Positions 1-9,745 of a stretch of DNA of 64,000 bases are shown here, piece by piece. Below the pieces are notes generated by a model. It ran no database searches. It had not been told where the DNA came from and was given only the letters and a program-made list of their open reading frames with translations. The stretch is from Owenia fusiformis (Eukaryota; Annelida; Polychaeta; Sabellida; Oweniidae). The first letter of the stretch is position 1. Every line of letters begins with the position of its first letter. The DNA is taken from contig CAIIXF020000011.1 in assembly GCA_903813345.2 (NCBI GenBank), positions 6,102,571 through 6,166,570 on the forward strand. The letters run 5' to 3'. Both the position numbers and the translations under genes were made by a program.

Positions 1-114
1 CTCCCTTTATCTAAATTAGCAGATGCACATGCTCTGATGGAAAGCAATAAAAACAATGGGAAAATAGTGATAGTTGTGCGAGATGATGAAAGTGACATTA
101 AAGCAGAATTATGA
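1..114 (+). CDS. C-terminal end of a quinone-oxidoreductase-like medium-chain dehydrogenase (partial)
   Basis: The first 38 codons of the window are open in frame 1 and stop at TGA (112-114). The peptide opens with LPLSKLADAHALMES, then NGKIVIVV and a short acidic tail. In zinc-independent quinone oxidoreductases and related medium-chain dehydrogenase/reductases, the last helix and strand have the pattern FPLSxxxxAHxxLExGxxxGKIVLxV, and the match is close across the whole stretch. This family reduces quinones or enones with NADPH in the cytosol or organelles. Only the final exon is in view, so substrate and exact subfamily (zeta-crystallin, VAT1-like, QOR-like) cannot be told. No splice acceptor is visible because the exon starts before the window. 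An AATAAA-like motif follows near 295-300. The next gene lies on the other strand. Confidence 0.72.
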   Translation, partial: LPLSKLADAHALMESNKNNGKIVIVVRDDESDIKAEL

Positions 115-2129
115 TGACTCTTATGCTATATTATTCGTAAAACTACTATCATGGGTGTGAAACATAGGCAAGGCAAATTTGTTTTTTATAATGTATGTAT
201 CAAATGATTCAAATGTGTGTTCCTGGCTAATAGTAATTCAACATACAAAGTTGGTTAATCACGGCCATAATTATATTACTGGAAAATTCAGGAAAATAAA
301 CTTCATGAAAATATGTACAATTATGTTTTATAAGATAGCATTTTGGAAATACAGGATGGAGTCTGATGCATCAAAATTCCAATAAACTTAACATTGTAAA
401 GAAGTGAACAAAAATACAAAAAGTAAAGACAAACCTACATGTGCACACATATGCATAATACCACCATGAAACAGCCTATTATCGCCCAAAGTTTTTTTTC
501 ACAAACCCCCTGGGATTTTATCATTTGAGACATCTTCAGGAGAATTTGATAAACGCACTGTGCATTTATTGGAGAGAATACGGTAGTAAACAATGTCCAA
601 CTGGTTGTATATAAGACAATCAAATCAAAGCATCTGAGTCAATAATTAATTGGCCATTGATCAAACAATCTTCCTTCCCCACCATTGCCCCCCCCCACCA
701 TTGGAGAAACACTATCACAATGCAAAAGCCATCTTCACCAATGCTATTCATCTGAGAAAAAATCTTTCTGTTATTCTTTGTTTGCGCTACCATTTTGCCA
801 TTCAGATAAATTTTGATGCATGAGATTAGTTTAATTTTTTGAACAAAGACAGAAAATAAAATGTACGATAAAGGCAAAGAAATTGGTGATGTGCGGTAAA
901 ATATTGTTTCTGATTACCTCGTATGTTAAAATGTGGTAGATCGAATCTTACAGTACTTTCAAAATCTTTGGTAATCAGTGTTAGAGTATACTTATTCAGT
1001 TATTGGGTATGGAGTACAGTAGTACACATCTCTTTAAGAAACTAGAGAAGGGATGGAGAGAGAGGATGTTGTAAGCTTAAACTGTTTTTTTCAAAAAAAG
1101 ATTACATTGTATCTCAACATTCAGAACTCAATCAATTAGGAATTTAGGAAAGATACCAGGCTTGGAACTGACAGTTAAATAAGATAGAAAAGACAAGTTG
1201 AGACTAAGTTTTAGAAAATGGATGGTCATAATTCTACATTGTTTTCTCTCGTCATGCCTCTTCTCTGTTATTCTTACTTTGTTTCAGGGTAATTCTTCAA
1301 TTTTTATGTGGCAATAGTTTTGATACGAAAAGGGAGCTAAGCCCTTTATGCATTTTACAAGTATAGGGTGACCCCAAAAATATAGTTTTGATATAAAAAG
1401 GGAGCTAACCCGTTTATGCATTTTACAAGTATAGGGTGACCCAAGAAATATCACCAACTAACTTTTGAATAACTTTCTCACTAAACACCCTGTATATCTG
1501 TTTTTTGTAGGACAAAATATGAGTTCATCTGTATATGAAACAAATTGTGTCCATGTTTCAAGACAGTGGTATATGACTGTGTATCATGAGCAAGTAATGT
1601 TGAATGTTCCAATTTTATTATAGTTTGATTATGTATAAATTTGGTAATCAGAAAGTGTATCATTTCCTTCACAAAATATATGAATAAAATCAAAAACGTC
1701 TTAAAATCTTGTACACAAGTACACTACCTGAAGAGCATCCAAATCGTTACGGTAACACTGTGTCCTCATAAAACATTAAGCCCCAGTGACTATATTGATA
1801 TGTATCCTCGTAGGTTTTGACCTACATTCATTCACAGTCTATACATGTATCTATGATGAAATACGAAACAAACTCATATTTTCGATTCAAAGAATTTATT
1901 TTTCAAAGAGTATGACAGAAAATACAGATGGAAAAATCAGTTTTTAAAGATATGTGATACTGTTCAATACAATCATTCAGTGGCATCTGCTTAGGATTCA
2001 CAGACATTCTTAATTTTTTGTAATTTTGTATGTTTATTTTTCATCCCATTTGCAGCTTTTCTTTTTGTCTGAAATAAGAATGTTATATTATATTTTGTAA
2101 TATTACATAATACTAATATTATATACATA
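115..2129. other. Gene-free spacer with a 68-bp duplication
   Basis: I see no exon on either strand. The stretch holds a C-run near 690, a two-copy 68-bp repeat (listed separately) and otherwise AT-rich unique-looking sequence. It separates the 3' end of the dehydrogenase gene (plus) from the vWA gene (minus), whose own 3' end may lie somewhere below 3545. Confidence 0.5.
1315..1450. repeat. 68-bp direct tandem duplication
   Basis: Two copies (1315-1382 and 1383-1450) share TAGTTTTGATA, an AAAAGGGAGCTAA block and then TTTATGCATTTTACAAGTAT followed by AGGGTGACCC. They differ at only a few positions, so the duplication is fairly young. No coding capacity. Confidence 0.85.
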
Positions 2130-2200
2130 GGGGTTATGCACTGGGAGGTTTTGGAAACAAGGAATATCCCGAGGATATATTCGATATCCAGGCAAATATA
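2130..2200 (+). repeat. Half copy of the GGTTTTGGATACAGGG hairpin family
   Basis: GGGGTTATGCACTGGGAGG then TTTTGGAAACAAGGAATATCCCGAGGATATA-type sequence matches the left arm of the complete hairpin at 60059-60201. The right arm is not recognisable here; the sequence drifts into unrelated bases after about 2200. It is a broken or single-arm copy of the same family. Confidence 0.7.
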
Positions 2201-2982
2201 TTTTGTCTGTCCCGCATATGGCGTTATCTGGGACGTACGATGGCGGGATGTATAGCCGAATAAATCCTCGGTTAATATGTCCCTGAGATCTCATCACATA
2301 TGGAATACATGTACATATACATGCATGTCGAAGAGAATTGTTACAAAACTGCAAAATAGACCCAAGAAATGAAGAGGGCAAGAACTAACAAGGAAAACAA
2401 ACCCAAAATATAAAATAGTATGATCTAAAGTGTAATAATCTCCCTACTTGGGAAAACCAAAGTTTCAAATAGAGAAGGATTGCATTTGAAATTTATTGAC
2501 CACTAACAAAGTTCATTTGAGATCAATTTCGAATTTTGATTTCTCACTTTAAAATTGGGAATGCCCAATATTCATGAATGTACTATCTAATCCGCCTTGT
2601 GACAGTCATAAACCATTCCGGTAATAGTTAGCCTATTATTCCAGAGACATTCATATTTCTAATTAACACAGTGGTGAATTGTTTCACACTATTACCCTGT
2701 TGCTCGGTAACTGCATCATTCATATACTTAACACATCCTCTTTTATGAAAAATTTAAGAAGGTGATACTGGTGTTGTCACATTTACATGTAAATGTTTAC
2801 TATTACATTTATAATCGTATTTTGAATAATCGCTATACATTGCCGTCATATTGTGCTAATGGGTGTGAATCGAGTATTCATTAAAATTCCCATTTTCGAC
2901 TTCCAAGGTGGTATAACAGTTTGAGGAACTGAGCAATTGAAACCAACTGAATCAAGATGTAAAATTCCAGGAAAACCATTAA

Positions 2983-3472
2983 AAGCCCACTTCGCATATT
3001 TTCAATGTTTTTTGGGCAAAATAAAGACTTTTATTTGAATTCTATAGAATGTCCAATGTATTGATAAGAACCATATCTTTCATTTGACACCAACAATAGC
3101 TCAAACGGACCACATCAAAGCTTACAATAAATAATCAAAAAATATTTTTGATCTGTCAAGCTTTATATATCAAGTTTTTATCAATATCAGTAAAAGATGG
3201 CGAAGTTGTTTGTATTACATGATACATTCATTTTTATAGAAGTGTCACCATCTTTTAAATCAAAAGTAATTAAAACATGCACTTTCTTTAGCATGTGCAT
3301 GCATGTCTGATGATCTCTGAACTTCAAATGCTTTTTTCTATGTGAGTTATTTTTTCTTGGTTCAATATTAAAGCAAATCAAACTTTGTTTCATATTTGAG
3401 CGAGTGTGTGAGTAATATGTTTCAATGATAGTTTTTCTCTTTTTTCTTATAAATTGAGTATAGTGGGCCTTT
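2983..3472 (-). mobile_element. TTAA-type MITE (piggyBac-like), copy 1
   Basis: About 490 bp, inverted relative to copy 2 at 23822-24298 and similar along its whole length. The ends carry AAGCCCACTT and AGTGGGCCTT. TTAA flanks the left side (2979-2982) and TTAT the right, a decayed TTAA. Shared internal blocks include GAAGTTCAGAGATCAT-type and AAGATGGCGAAGTTG-type segments. No transposase is encoded. TTAA target duplications with CCC-containing ends are the hallmark of piggyBac-type elements. It lies just beyond the last vWA exon I could define and may be part of that gene's last intron or 3' UTR. Confidence 0.72.
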
Positions 3473-3544
3473 TATTGTTCATCTTGAGCTTTCTACAGAT
3501 GCAAGGACACCATACTAGTGCCAATATCTGATTATTTAACTTAC

Positions 3545-3709
3545 TGTTGATGCAAATCTCCTCTGTCAGATGAATCCCGACCCATATAAGGTCTTTAAAC
3601 GATGCACCTGGTATTTGCATGTTCACAACTGTGCAGTTGATTGGTTCAGATCCAATTTTCTTCCATTCACGCTCGTACCCATCATTGTTTTCTTTATGAT
3701 TGGGAAGTC
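3545..3709 (-). CDS. vWA gene exon 6: C-terminal part of second vWA domain
   Basis: The acceptor CAAATAG|GA (phase 1) and donor AACA|GTAAGT (phase 1) bound 55 codons. GLPNHKENNDGYEREWKKIG then CTVVNMQIPGASF and VGIHLTEEIC match the helix-strand-helix that ends many invertebrate vWA domains. The reading continues into an unseen exon; a very short intron with a stop soon after is possible (see rejected items). Confidence 0.8.
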
Positions 3710-6700
3710 CTATTTGAGAAAGAGGATACAATATAATCAGAGATCATTCACATTTGCATAATATATATTATTTATGGTGTTGCTAACATGTTGGCTGTCA
3801 TTTGACGCATCCACTCGTATGCAAAAGTTGCCTGGCCAAACAATGATGGTCGACTGAGATGAAGGAATAGGTACATGTGGGAATCTTCAAAATGCCATTT
3901 GGTTTTGTCCAGTTTGTCCTTTGCTCTGTCATCTTGATCAATCAAGGTACAACTAAAGGAAGTAACACTGGACTAACACTATGTTGACATGCAGCCTTAT
4001 TTAGCATTCGCAAATTCAACTGATGTCTACTTTCTAATGGCCAACCGTGGGCTTTCAACTATCTAATTGAAAGCCCATGGGCCAACTAATTGTAATATCA
4101 ATGGTACAGTTGCAGGTACTATTTATACTTAAATGAGTAGCCACAGGTTAATCCATCAGCCGCTAGTTGTATTAAGGAATGCTACCTAAGAAACATCTCA
4201 GTAGATTCAGTAGAGGCATGCTGTGACACAAAATCACTCAAAAATGTTAATTAGAAAATCTGTCTTTCAAAAAATTTACCCAATACATGTAAGTGAGTGA
4301 CAAAATTATTTAGGAAAATGGGTAGATGTGACACATCATTGGTAATATATGTGAATGCTAGTGAAAGCAATCCAGAAAGATAAAAATCAAAGATTTCGGA
4401 AAATTACATTTTTGAACATTTTTGATGATTTCACCGAGAACATGCCTGGACGGAAATTATGATATCTCTAAATCTCAAAGTTGTTGATGCTATCCAAGAA
4501 CAACAATCTTTTCTCCATTGAACACTCTGTCTACACCTAAAATTCACACATGAAATTCCTTATTTATTGAGAAAGTTATTCCAAATTAAGTGGATGGCAA
4601 TTTTGTGTCACCCTGTATTTCAGTTACTCATATTTACCAGCTACATATATCTCTGCTCCAATATCCTTTAACTTCTGGGCGGCTTTGATGGTATCTGCTC
4701 CACTGTCTACGACTCTTCGATTAGCCTTCCAGGTTCTGCCATCAGTACAAATTACGACTATTTTCCTGACATTTGGTCTTGCCCTTGATGATTGTAATTC
4801 CTTCTGAGCTGCAGCTATAAACACACATAAATAGGATGGAATGCATGTTGTGAGTTTGAAAGAAGGACATGAATACGAATGTTCATATTTTTCCTTCAGC
4901 CATTTCTTCTTGCATTGTATGTTTTTGTGTTTATATCATCTTAAATATCTCTTTAGATAATCTAACATCAATCAGCTAAGAGCTTTAAAATCAAAAATAT
5001 AACTAGACATCAAAACTGCAAGCAATCATATACTTTTTTAAGGTCAATAAAAGGTCAGATTTAAAAAAGGATACACAAGAACTCATGAATTTAATAATCC
5101 AAAATTTGACCTTGAAAAAATGTTAAAATTTGACCTTTTTTCAATTGTTGTACTCAATATTTTCTAAATATATTATAAGTGCAAAATGTTTACAAATACA
5201 CTGTAGTCAATTGCTAATTGCTAATATTTAACTTTAACTCATTTTAAAATGTGGATATGTAGTTCCAAACTTTGAAAAACTTAGAAAGCAGATTTGTGAC
5301 TTACAGTAATTTGATGACATTTGACCTTCAAAGTTTCCCTTTTTCTAACCTCTTAATAATTTTATGAACGTTTACCAATACTGTATGTGACCTTTTGTCA
5401 TAGTTTTGCTACTTCATGTCAAGTTTACCCCAATTCTCTGTTCTGTTTGCCATTTCTGTTCGAAATGAACTTTTTCATACACCCCTCTTTCAAAAAATGC
5501 CCATGGGCCTATTTGAGAGTATGGGGCAGATTTTGGCAAATATGCTTAATTTCATTTTTTGTTTTGTACTGTTATCACTGTTCATGTACTACTTACCCAG
5601 TGCAATGTGTGTTTGTGTATATGTTGCTGTTTTTCTTGGAATTTTTCTTGCAGCTTTGATCAAGCCTTCCTTGCCATATTGTCCCAATTTTGCATGGGTG
5701 TATACTCTTCTATTGTAGCTCAAGATTGCAATCTAGAACCCATTCAGAATTAGAAAATAAAACATGCATGCAAAAGAATTGATCTCAAACTAAGCCACGG
5801 TGGTCTTTAATCACATTCTATAGATGATCCAGATACTCTAGTACCCCGATGATACAAACATGCATCTGAAAGACATATATTGCTTCTGTTTGATTTTATT
5901 ACATAAACATTACATGAGGAAATATATTTTTCTCCCATTCTCTTACTTCTTATGTATAATTCATTGTAACTCTCTTATATCATGTATTTAAGAGGTAACA
6001 TTTTGTATTTGAATGGATTAAAACTAGAATCAGTAGTATTTAGCTTGACAATTCTGCTCACGTGGTTTCTTTAATTAATACGATGTATAATTAACCATAG
6101 TATATGTAGAGAGGCTATCATTATATAATACCTGAAGGTAATTAATTCTGTCAACAGCGGTGGGGCTCAAAATCTTGCTTGCTTTAAGAAAATCATCCAA
6201 GAATTCCAATAAATCACTAAGATCTGGTTTGGTGATACTGTTGGATCTGTCCACGATAAACACCACATCAGCTGTACAACATGGTACTGGAATAGATTTC
6301 AAAATGTCCTAACAATTTAAGATGTTGTTCTACCTAACTCAATCAGCCGAGATTTTCAGACCGTGTATTACATTTTTAGTCCTACAGGATTTTATTTTGT
6401 TATTTTTATCATGTATGTTAATGCTATAATATCTGATCCAATAAAGCTCACAACTTAATAAAATGGCTTATTAGGGCCGCATAGTACATGTTATATGAAT
6501 ATATTTACTCACCTTGGTCTTCTAATGGTATACTTATTTCCCCAAGTACAAGTTCTACTGATTGGTCCTTCTGTACCCCAAGGTTTGGACAAACCACTGT
6601 GTTTGCAGGAAACGTGTCTGGTGTGTTAGTGTACGAGATAGGCTTCCATTCATCTACTCCAGTTCTCTCGACAGGACTTTCGGTCGGATGAATCCTGATC

Positions 6701-9003
6701 ACTTGAATGCTGCTTATCGGGTGCTGCTTTTGGTTTTTTATGTCAAATGCTTTGTCATTTGTTAATTTTCTTGAATTCTCCATGTTGTATTTATTATCAA
6801 TAGAAATACCATCCGTAAAAATAATAATATTATCAGGGGCTTCATCTTTTTCTTTCTGTTTAAAAAGATTATTGCATGCATCTAGAGCTTTGTGGGTTTC
6901 AGCTTTGCAATCATCGCAGGTTCCTTCTTGTCTGTTGTCTAATATATTCCCTATCTGCCCAACATCAGAAGACCATGATAATTCCACTTTTGCATCTTTA
7001 CTGTATGTCACCAATGAAAATGTTGATATATCAGCTTTCTTAATGATTTCAAGGATGTCGTTTTTTGCACTTTTCAAAACTTCGGCCCTTCGCGCTTCAC
7101 TCTCTCGACAAGAAGTTTGAACAATGAAGCAGTAGTCTCCATATGTTTCTAAACCTATAAAGATAGATAATTTCAGTATATAATTATGTGTGACAGGACA
7201 AAAGATGTATCGTTTGCTCAGAAGGAGGAAAAGTTTTGTGCACTTTCTACCCCCCCCCCCCCCCCCCCATAGCTCTGATTCTGCCATTATGACGCTGTAG
7301 TCTTTGTCTTTAATCAAGATTCAAGATTTTATTATGTTTCCTCACAAGAAAATTACATTATATAATTATACAGTTATAATGTAAAATGCATTGAATTTAA
7401 CAAGTATTCAAATAATAATAGTTCTATATAAGTTCACCCCTCTTACATGTATTACAAACTCATTACAAACTTACATGTATATACTAAAACAACTTTATTC
7501 ATTTCTTCAGAGAATTTTCTTTATTAGATCAAGTCTTTATACTAGTATCCTCAAGACTTTTTCAAAATTAAAAAAATATGTATCATAGCAAGTCAAAAGC
7601 ATTGATGTAATAAAAAAATTATCTGGAGTTGTTTTAGTATACAATTAATAATAATTTAATCATCTCCTTTCAAAAGTAAACTTTAGTCAGAATAACAGAT
7701 GCACCAGTTTTAAAACTCATAAATGACTGGAATCACCCTAGCCTTATAGTAAATCGAATACCAACCATCTCTTGGTTCAAAAGTGCAATTAAACAATTCA
7801 TTCATGTATCAAACTTCATACCAACGTCAAAACTAAACACATTTAAGACCGCACCTTGAATTAAGGAACAATTGAGATTCAAAGAAAGGATAGGTATGGA
7901 TATGGAGAACTGAATTCAACAATGTTTTTCTCTTAAACCAATCATTGAAAACATTCTGTAAAAAAACATGGTATTTTATGTAATGTTGACTGATTGACAA
8001 CAATTTAATGCGAAAATTATTTAGAAATATTTTATATAACTGTTTTTGTTGTTTTTTTGTTTTATTAGTGCAATTGTTTTTGCTCCTTTCTACCAATTTT
8101 TGAGAATAAAATAAAATGTCTTTCCGAACCTTGTTGGAACAAAATAGCATATACAACATGTTTTTAAACCTCTCAATATTAAAGTTATACAAAGGAATTT
8201 CTGGTTGATTTTTAAAAAGTATTCAAAAAATTAAAACAAAATCCCTCCAAAATAGATAAGAATCAAGAAAAAACTTTTATTTCATTAACAAGATACTTTT
8301 TTAAAATCAACCAAAATTTCCTTTGTACAATTACAATACTGAGAGACCTAAACATGTTTATATCGTTTTGTTCCAATGAGGTTCGGAAAGATGTTTCATT
8401 TCTCACTCTGGAAACATGATACCAAGAACAAAACTAGTGTTTGATGTGTTTTTTAAAACAATATAGATGAAAGTATGTATATCTATTTCAAATTATATTG
8501 TTACCATTCAAAAGATGGCCATTAAATTGACAATTTGTAAGATTTTCAGAAATTTTTGATGACTGGTTTAAGAGAAACGTGTGTTAAAAAAGTTCGCCAT
8601 ATCGATACCCATTCTTTGATTGAAATAGTGATGCATTTGTTCAGATCCATCTCATTTGTAAAACTCTTGAAACCAAGATACATATTTATAAAAATAAAAA
8701 AGCAAGTCTAAAAGGTTTTCCCTGCATTTTTGATATTCTAAATATAGTATTAAATTGTAATTAAAATAACATACGTGATTTTGGGACACATTTGTCTGCC
8801 CAGAATGCATCAGTCAAGTTGAATTCAAAGCCAGCTCTTGCTTGCATTTCGCCTTCCCCCAGCTTAACTTCACCTCTCTGAAGCTTATACCACAACGCAG
8901 GGTCAAGAACATCATAGACAGCTTTCAGTGAATTTATACCCACTGCTTCGCTTGTGTGCAAGCTGCACAGTAGCAGTGATGTCGCAAGTAGTATCAACTT
9001 CAT
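3545..9003 (-). CDS. Secreted two-domain vWA protein, six exons assembled, 3' end not found
   Basis: Exons in transcript order are 9003-8775, 7154-6513, 6286-6132, 5732-5597, 4814-4638 and 3709-3545. All introns are GT..AG and every junction keeps frame, giving 501 residues so far. The N-terminus (MKLILLATSLLLCSLHTS) is a clear signal peptide, so the product is secreted. Residues about 82-240 form a degenerate vWA-like domain: it keeps a TDG strand but has QTSCR where the metal-binding DxSxS should be. Residues about 297-490 form a canonical vWA domain with D303-R-S-N-S307, a TATYTQT segment near 377-383 and CTDG at 410-413, a full MIDAS set. vWA domains bind protein ligands or matrix, and similar paired-vWA secreted proteins are common in marine invertebrates. 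After residue 501 the phase-1 donor at 3544 shows at least one more exon, which I could not place. Intron 1 carries a long palindrome, and the 5' flank is duplicated several times. Confidence 0.82.
4038..4083. repeat. Short hairpin in intron 5 (GGGCTTTCAA family)
   Basis: ATGGCCAACCGTGGGCTTTC is followed after an 8-base spacer by the complementary TTGAAAGCCCATGGGCC. A related hairpin occurs at 31391-31428, and a single arm (CCATGGGCTTTCTAATTG) at 15738. It appears to be a small dispersed fold-back family. Confidence 0.72.
4638..4814 (-). CDS. vWA gene exon 5: TDG strand of second vWA domain
   Basis: The acceptor TTATAG|CT (phase 1) and donor GCTG|GTAAAT (phase 1) frame RKIVVICTDGRTW and DIGAEIYVAG. 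These are the fourth strand with the TDG metal ligand and the following strand of the Rossmann-like vWA fold. Confidence 0.85.
5597..5732 (-). CDS. vWA gene exon 4: cryptic middle exon of second vWA domain
   Basis: This exon is short (136 bases) with no Met and is easy to miss. Acceptor TTCTAG|ATT (phase 0) and donor CTGG|GTAAGT (phase 1) fit exons 3 and 5 exactly. It encodes IAILSYNRRVYTHAKLG, a basic helix and TATYTQTHIAL, which are the second strand and third MIDAS loop expected at this point in a vWA domain. The opposite strand has a longer open frame that is a shadow. Confidence 0.85.
6132..6286 (-). CDS. vWA gene exon 3: start of second vWA domain (MIDAS loop)
   Basis: The acceptor TTCCAG|TA is phase 1 and the donor CTTCAG|GTATTA is phase 0. 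It encodes CCTADVVFIVDRSNSI, the first strand and MIDAS loop of a canonical vWA domain, then a helix. Confidence 0.83.
6513..7154 (-). CDS. vWA gene exon 2: degenerate first vWA-like domain
   Basis: The acceptor CTTTATAG|GT is at 7155 and the donor CAAG|GTGAGT at 6512; both are phase 1. The 642 bases encode a whole domain: the strand YCFIVQTS, FSLVTYSKDAKVELSW, a CDDC pair, then DNIIIFTDGIS. The order matches a vWA fold, but the DxSxS loop has lost its Asp, so metal binding is doubtful. A linker of about 60 residues rich in Pro and Thr follows. Confidence 0.82.
7872..8630. repeat. Long palindrome in intron 1 of the vWA gene (arms about 350 bp)
   Basis: The left arm (about 7872-8222) and right arm (about 8285-8630) are reverse complements with moderate divergence and a spacer of about 60 bases. 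Matching blocks include CTCTTAAACCAATCAT with CTCTTAAACCAGTCAT, TCTTTCCGAACCTTG with TCTTTCCGAACCTCA, and ACAAAGGAATTTCTGGTTGA with ACAAAGGAAATTTTGGTTGA. No terminal target duplication was identified. It could be a fold-back transposon or an inverted duplication. Transcribed, it would give a long hairpin RNA. Confidence 0.78.
8775..9003 (-). CDS. vWA gene exon 1: signal peptide and N-terminal segment
   Basis: The ATG at 9003-9001 opens a strong signal peptide, followed by about 55 residues with an acidic, amphipathic character and CVPKS at the end. The donor is C|GTATGT at 8775/8774, phase 1. This start is chosen because the hydrophobic stretch follows at once. Just upstream lies a partial second copy of the start codon region (MKLIFIAT, 9147-9124) that loses the signal peptide after about eight residues. 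Confidence 0.82.
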
Positions 9004-9268
9004 CTTGATAAACAGCTGAAAATGAAAGCAAGGACGCGATCAGACTTAGAATGGTTCAAATGCTGTATGACTGTTGCTTTTCCTGTATGTGCACGCCGCA
9101 CAGCATCTGTGTTTGTTGCAATAAAGATCAACTTCATCTTGATAAACAGCTGAAATGAAACCAGAGATGAGATTGCTGTATGTCTAGTGATGTCCTCCTT
9201 GTGACACACAGCGTCATTGTTGTAGGATTGAATACATTGTGCTAAACAACTTAAAATTAAAACTAGGG
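9004..9268. repeat. Duplicated 5' flank of the vWA gene (copies nearest exon 1)
   Basis: Copies start at about 9020 (AATGAAAGCAAGGACGCGAT) and about 9152 (AATGAAACCAGAGATGAGAT). Each follows a TGATAAACAGCTGAAA block that in the first case directly abuts the start codon. Further copies begin at about 9610 and 12690. The second copy includes a broken duplicate of the exon 1 start. These are repeated copies of probable promoter or 5' UTR sequence. Confidence 0.7.
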
Positions 9269-9272
9269 TCTA

Positions 9273-9602
9273 CACTGGCGGATTAGGGGGGGGGGGGGGG
9301 GCGGGCCCTCCCCCCCTTGGGTGGGCCCAGAAGAAAAAAAATTGGGCCCAAAAAATTTTTTGGGCCAAACAAGGCCTTCAGGCCCCAAAAAGTGGGCCTT
9401 TTTGGTCATTACTGGGCCTTTTAAGGCCTTATTTTTTAATTTCAGGCCAAATTTTGAAGAAAATGGGCCTCAAAATTTCAAAATTTGGGCCCACTTTTGG
9501 ATTTTAGGGGCCCAAAATTTTTTTTCGCGCAAGCGCAGACGTTTTTTTCTTTGACCTGAATTTTGGCCCCCCCCCCCTTGTTGGTTCCTGGATCCGCCTC
9601 TG
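9273..9602. mobile_element. hAT-like MITE with GGGCC-rich core, 5-bp TSD GTCTA
   Basis: The ends are CACTGGCGGAT and ATCCGCCTCTG. GTCTA is repeated exactly on both sides (9268-9272 and 9603-9607). The interior is almost wholly made of GGGCC/GGCCC blocks with poly-G and poly-C runs and has no gene. It sits between two tandem copies of the vWA gene's 5' flank. Confidence 0.8.
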
Positions 9603-9745
9603 GTCTAATAATGAAAGCAGATATACGATGAGACTCAAAATGGTTCAAATGCTGTGTATCTGGTGCCCTCCTTTTGGCACGCAGAGTCAATGTTGCAGGC
9701 CTGACTGTATTTTGCTAAACAACTATAAACTAAATATGACGTGCA

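Noticed and set aside
3470-3544. Possible last vWA exon at about 3496 after a 48-bp intron, with a quick stop and AATAAA
   Set aside because: The phase fits (four more residues, then TGA), but a 48-bp intron is much shorter than all others here, and the AATAAA overlaps the MITE edge. Left open rather than claimed.
5416-5718. Open plus-strand frame of 100 codons with a hydrophobic middle
   Set aside because: It lies antisense to vWA exon 4 and its intron. The minus-strand exon has correct splice phases and a vWA match, whereas this frame has no motif.
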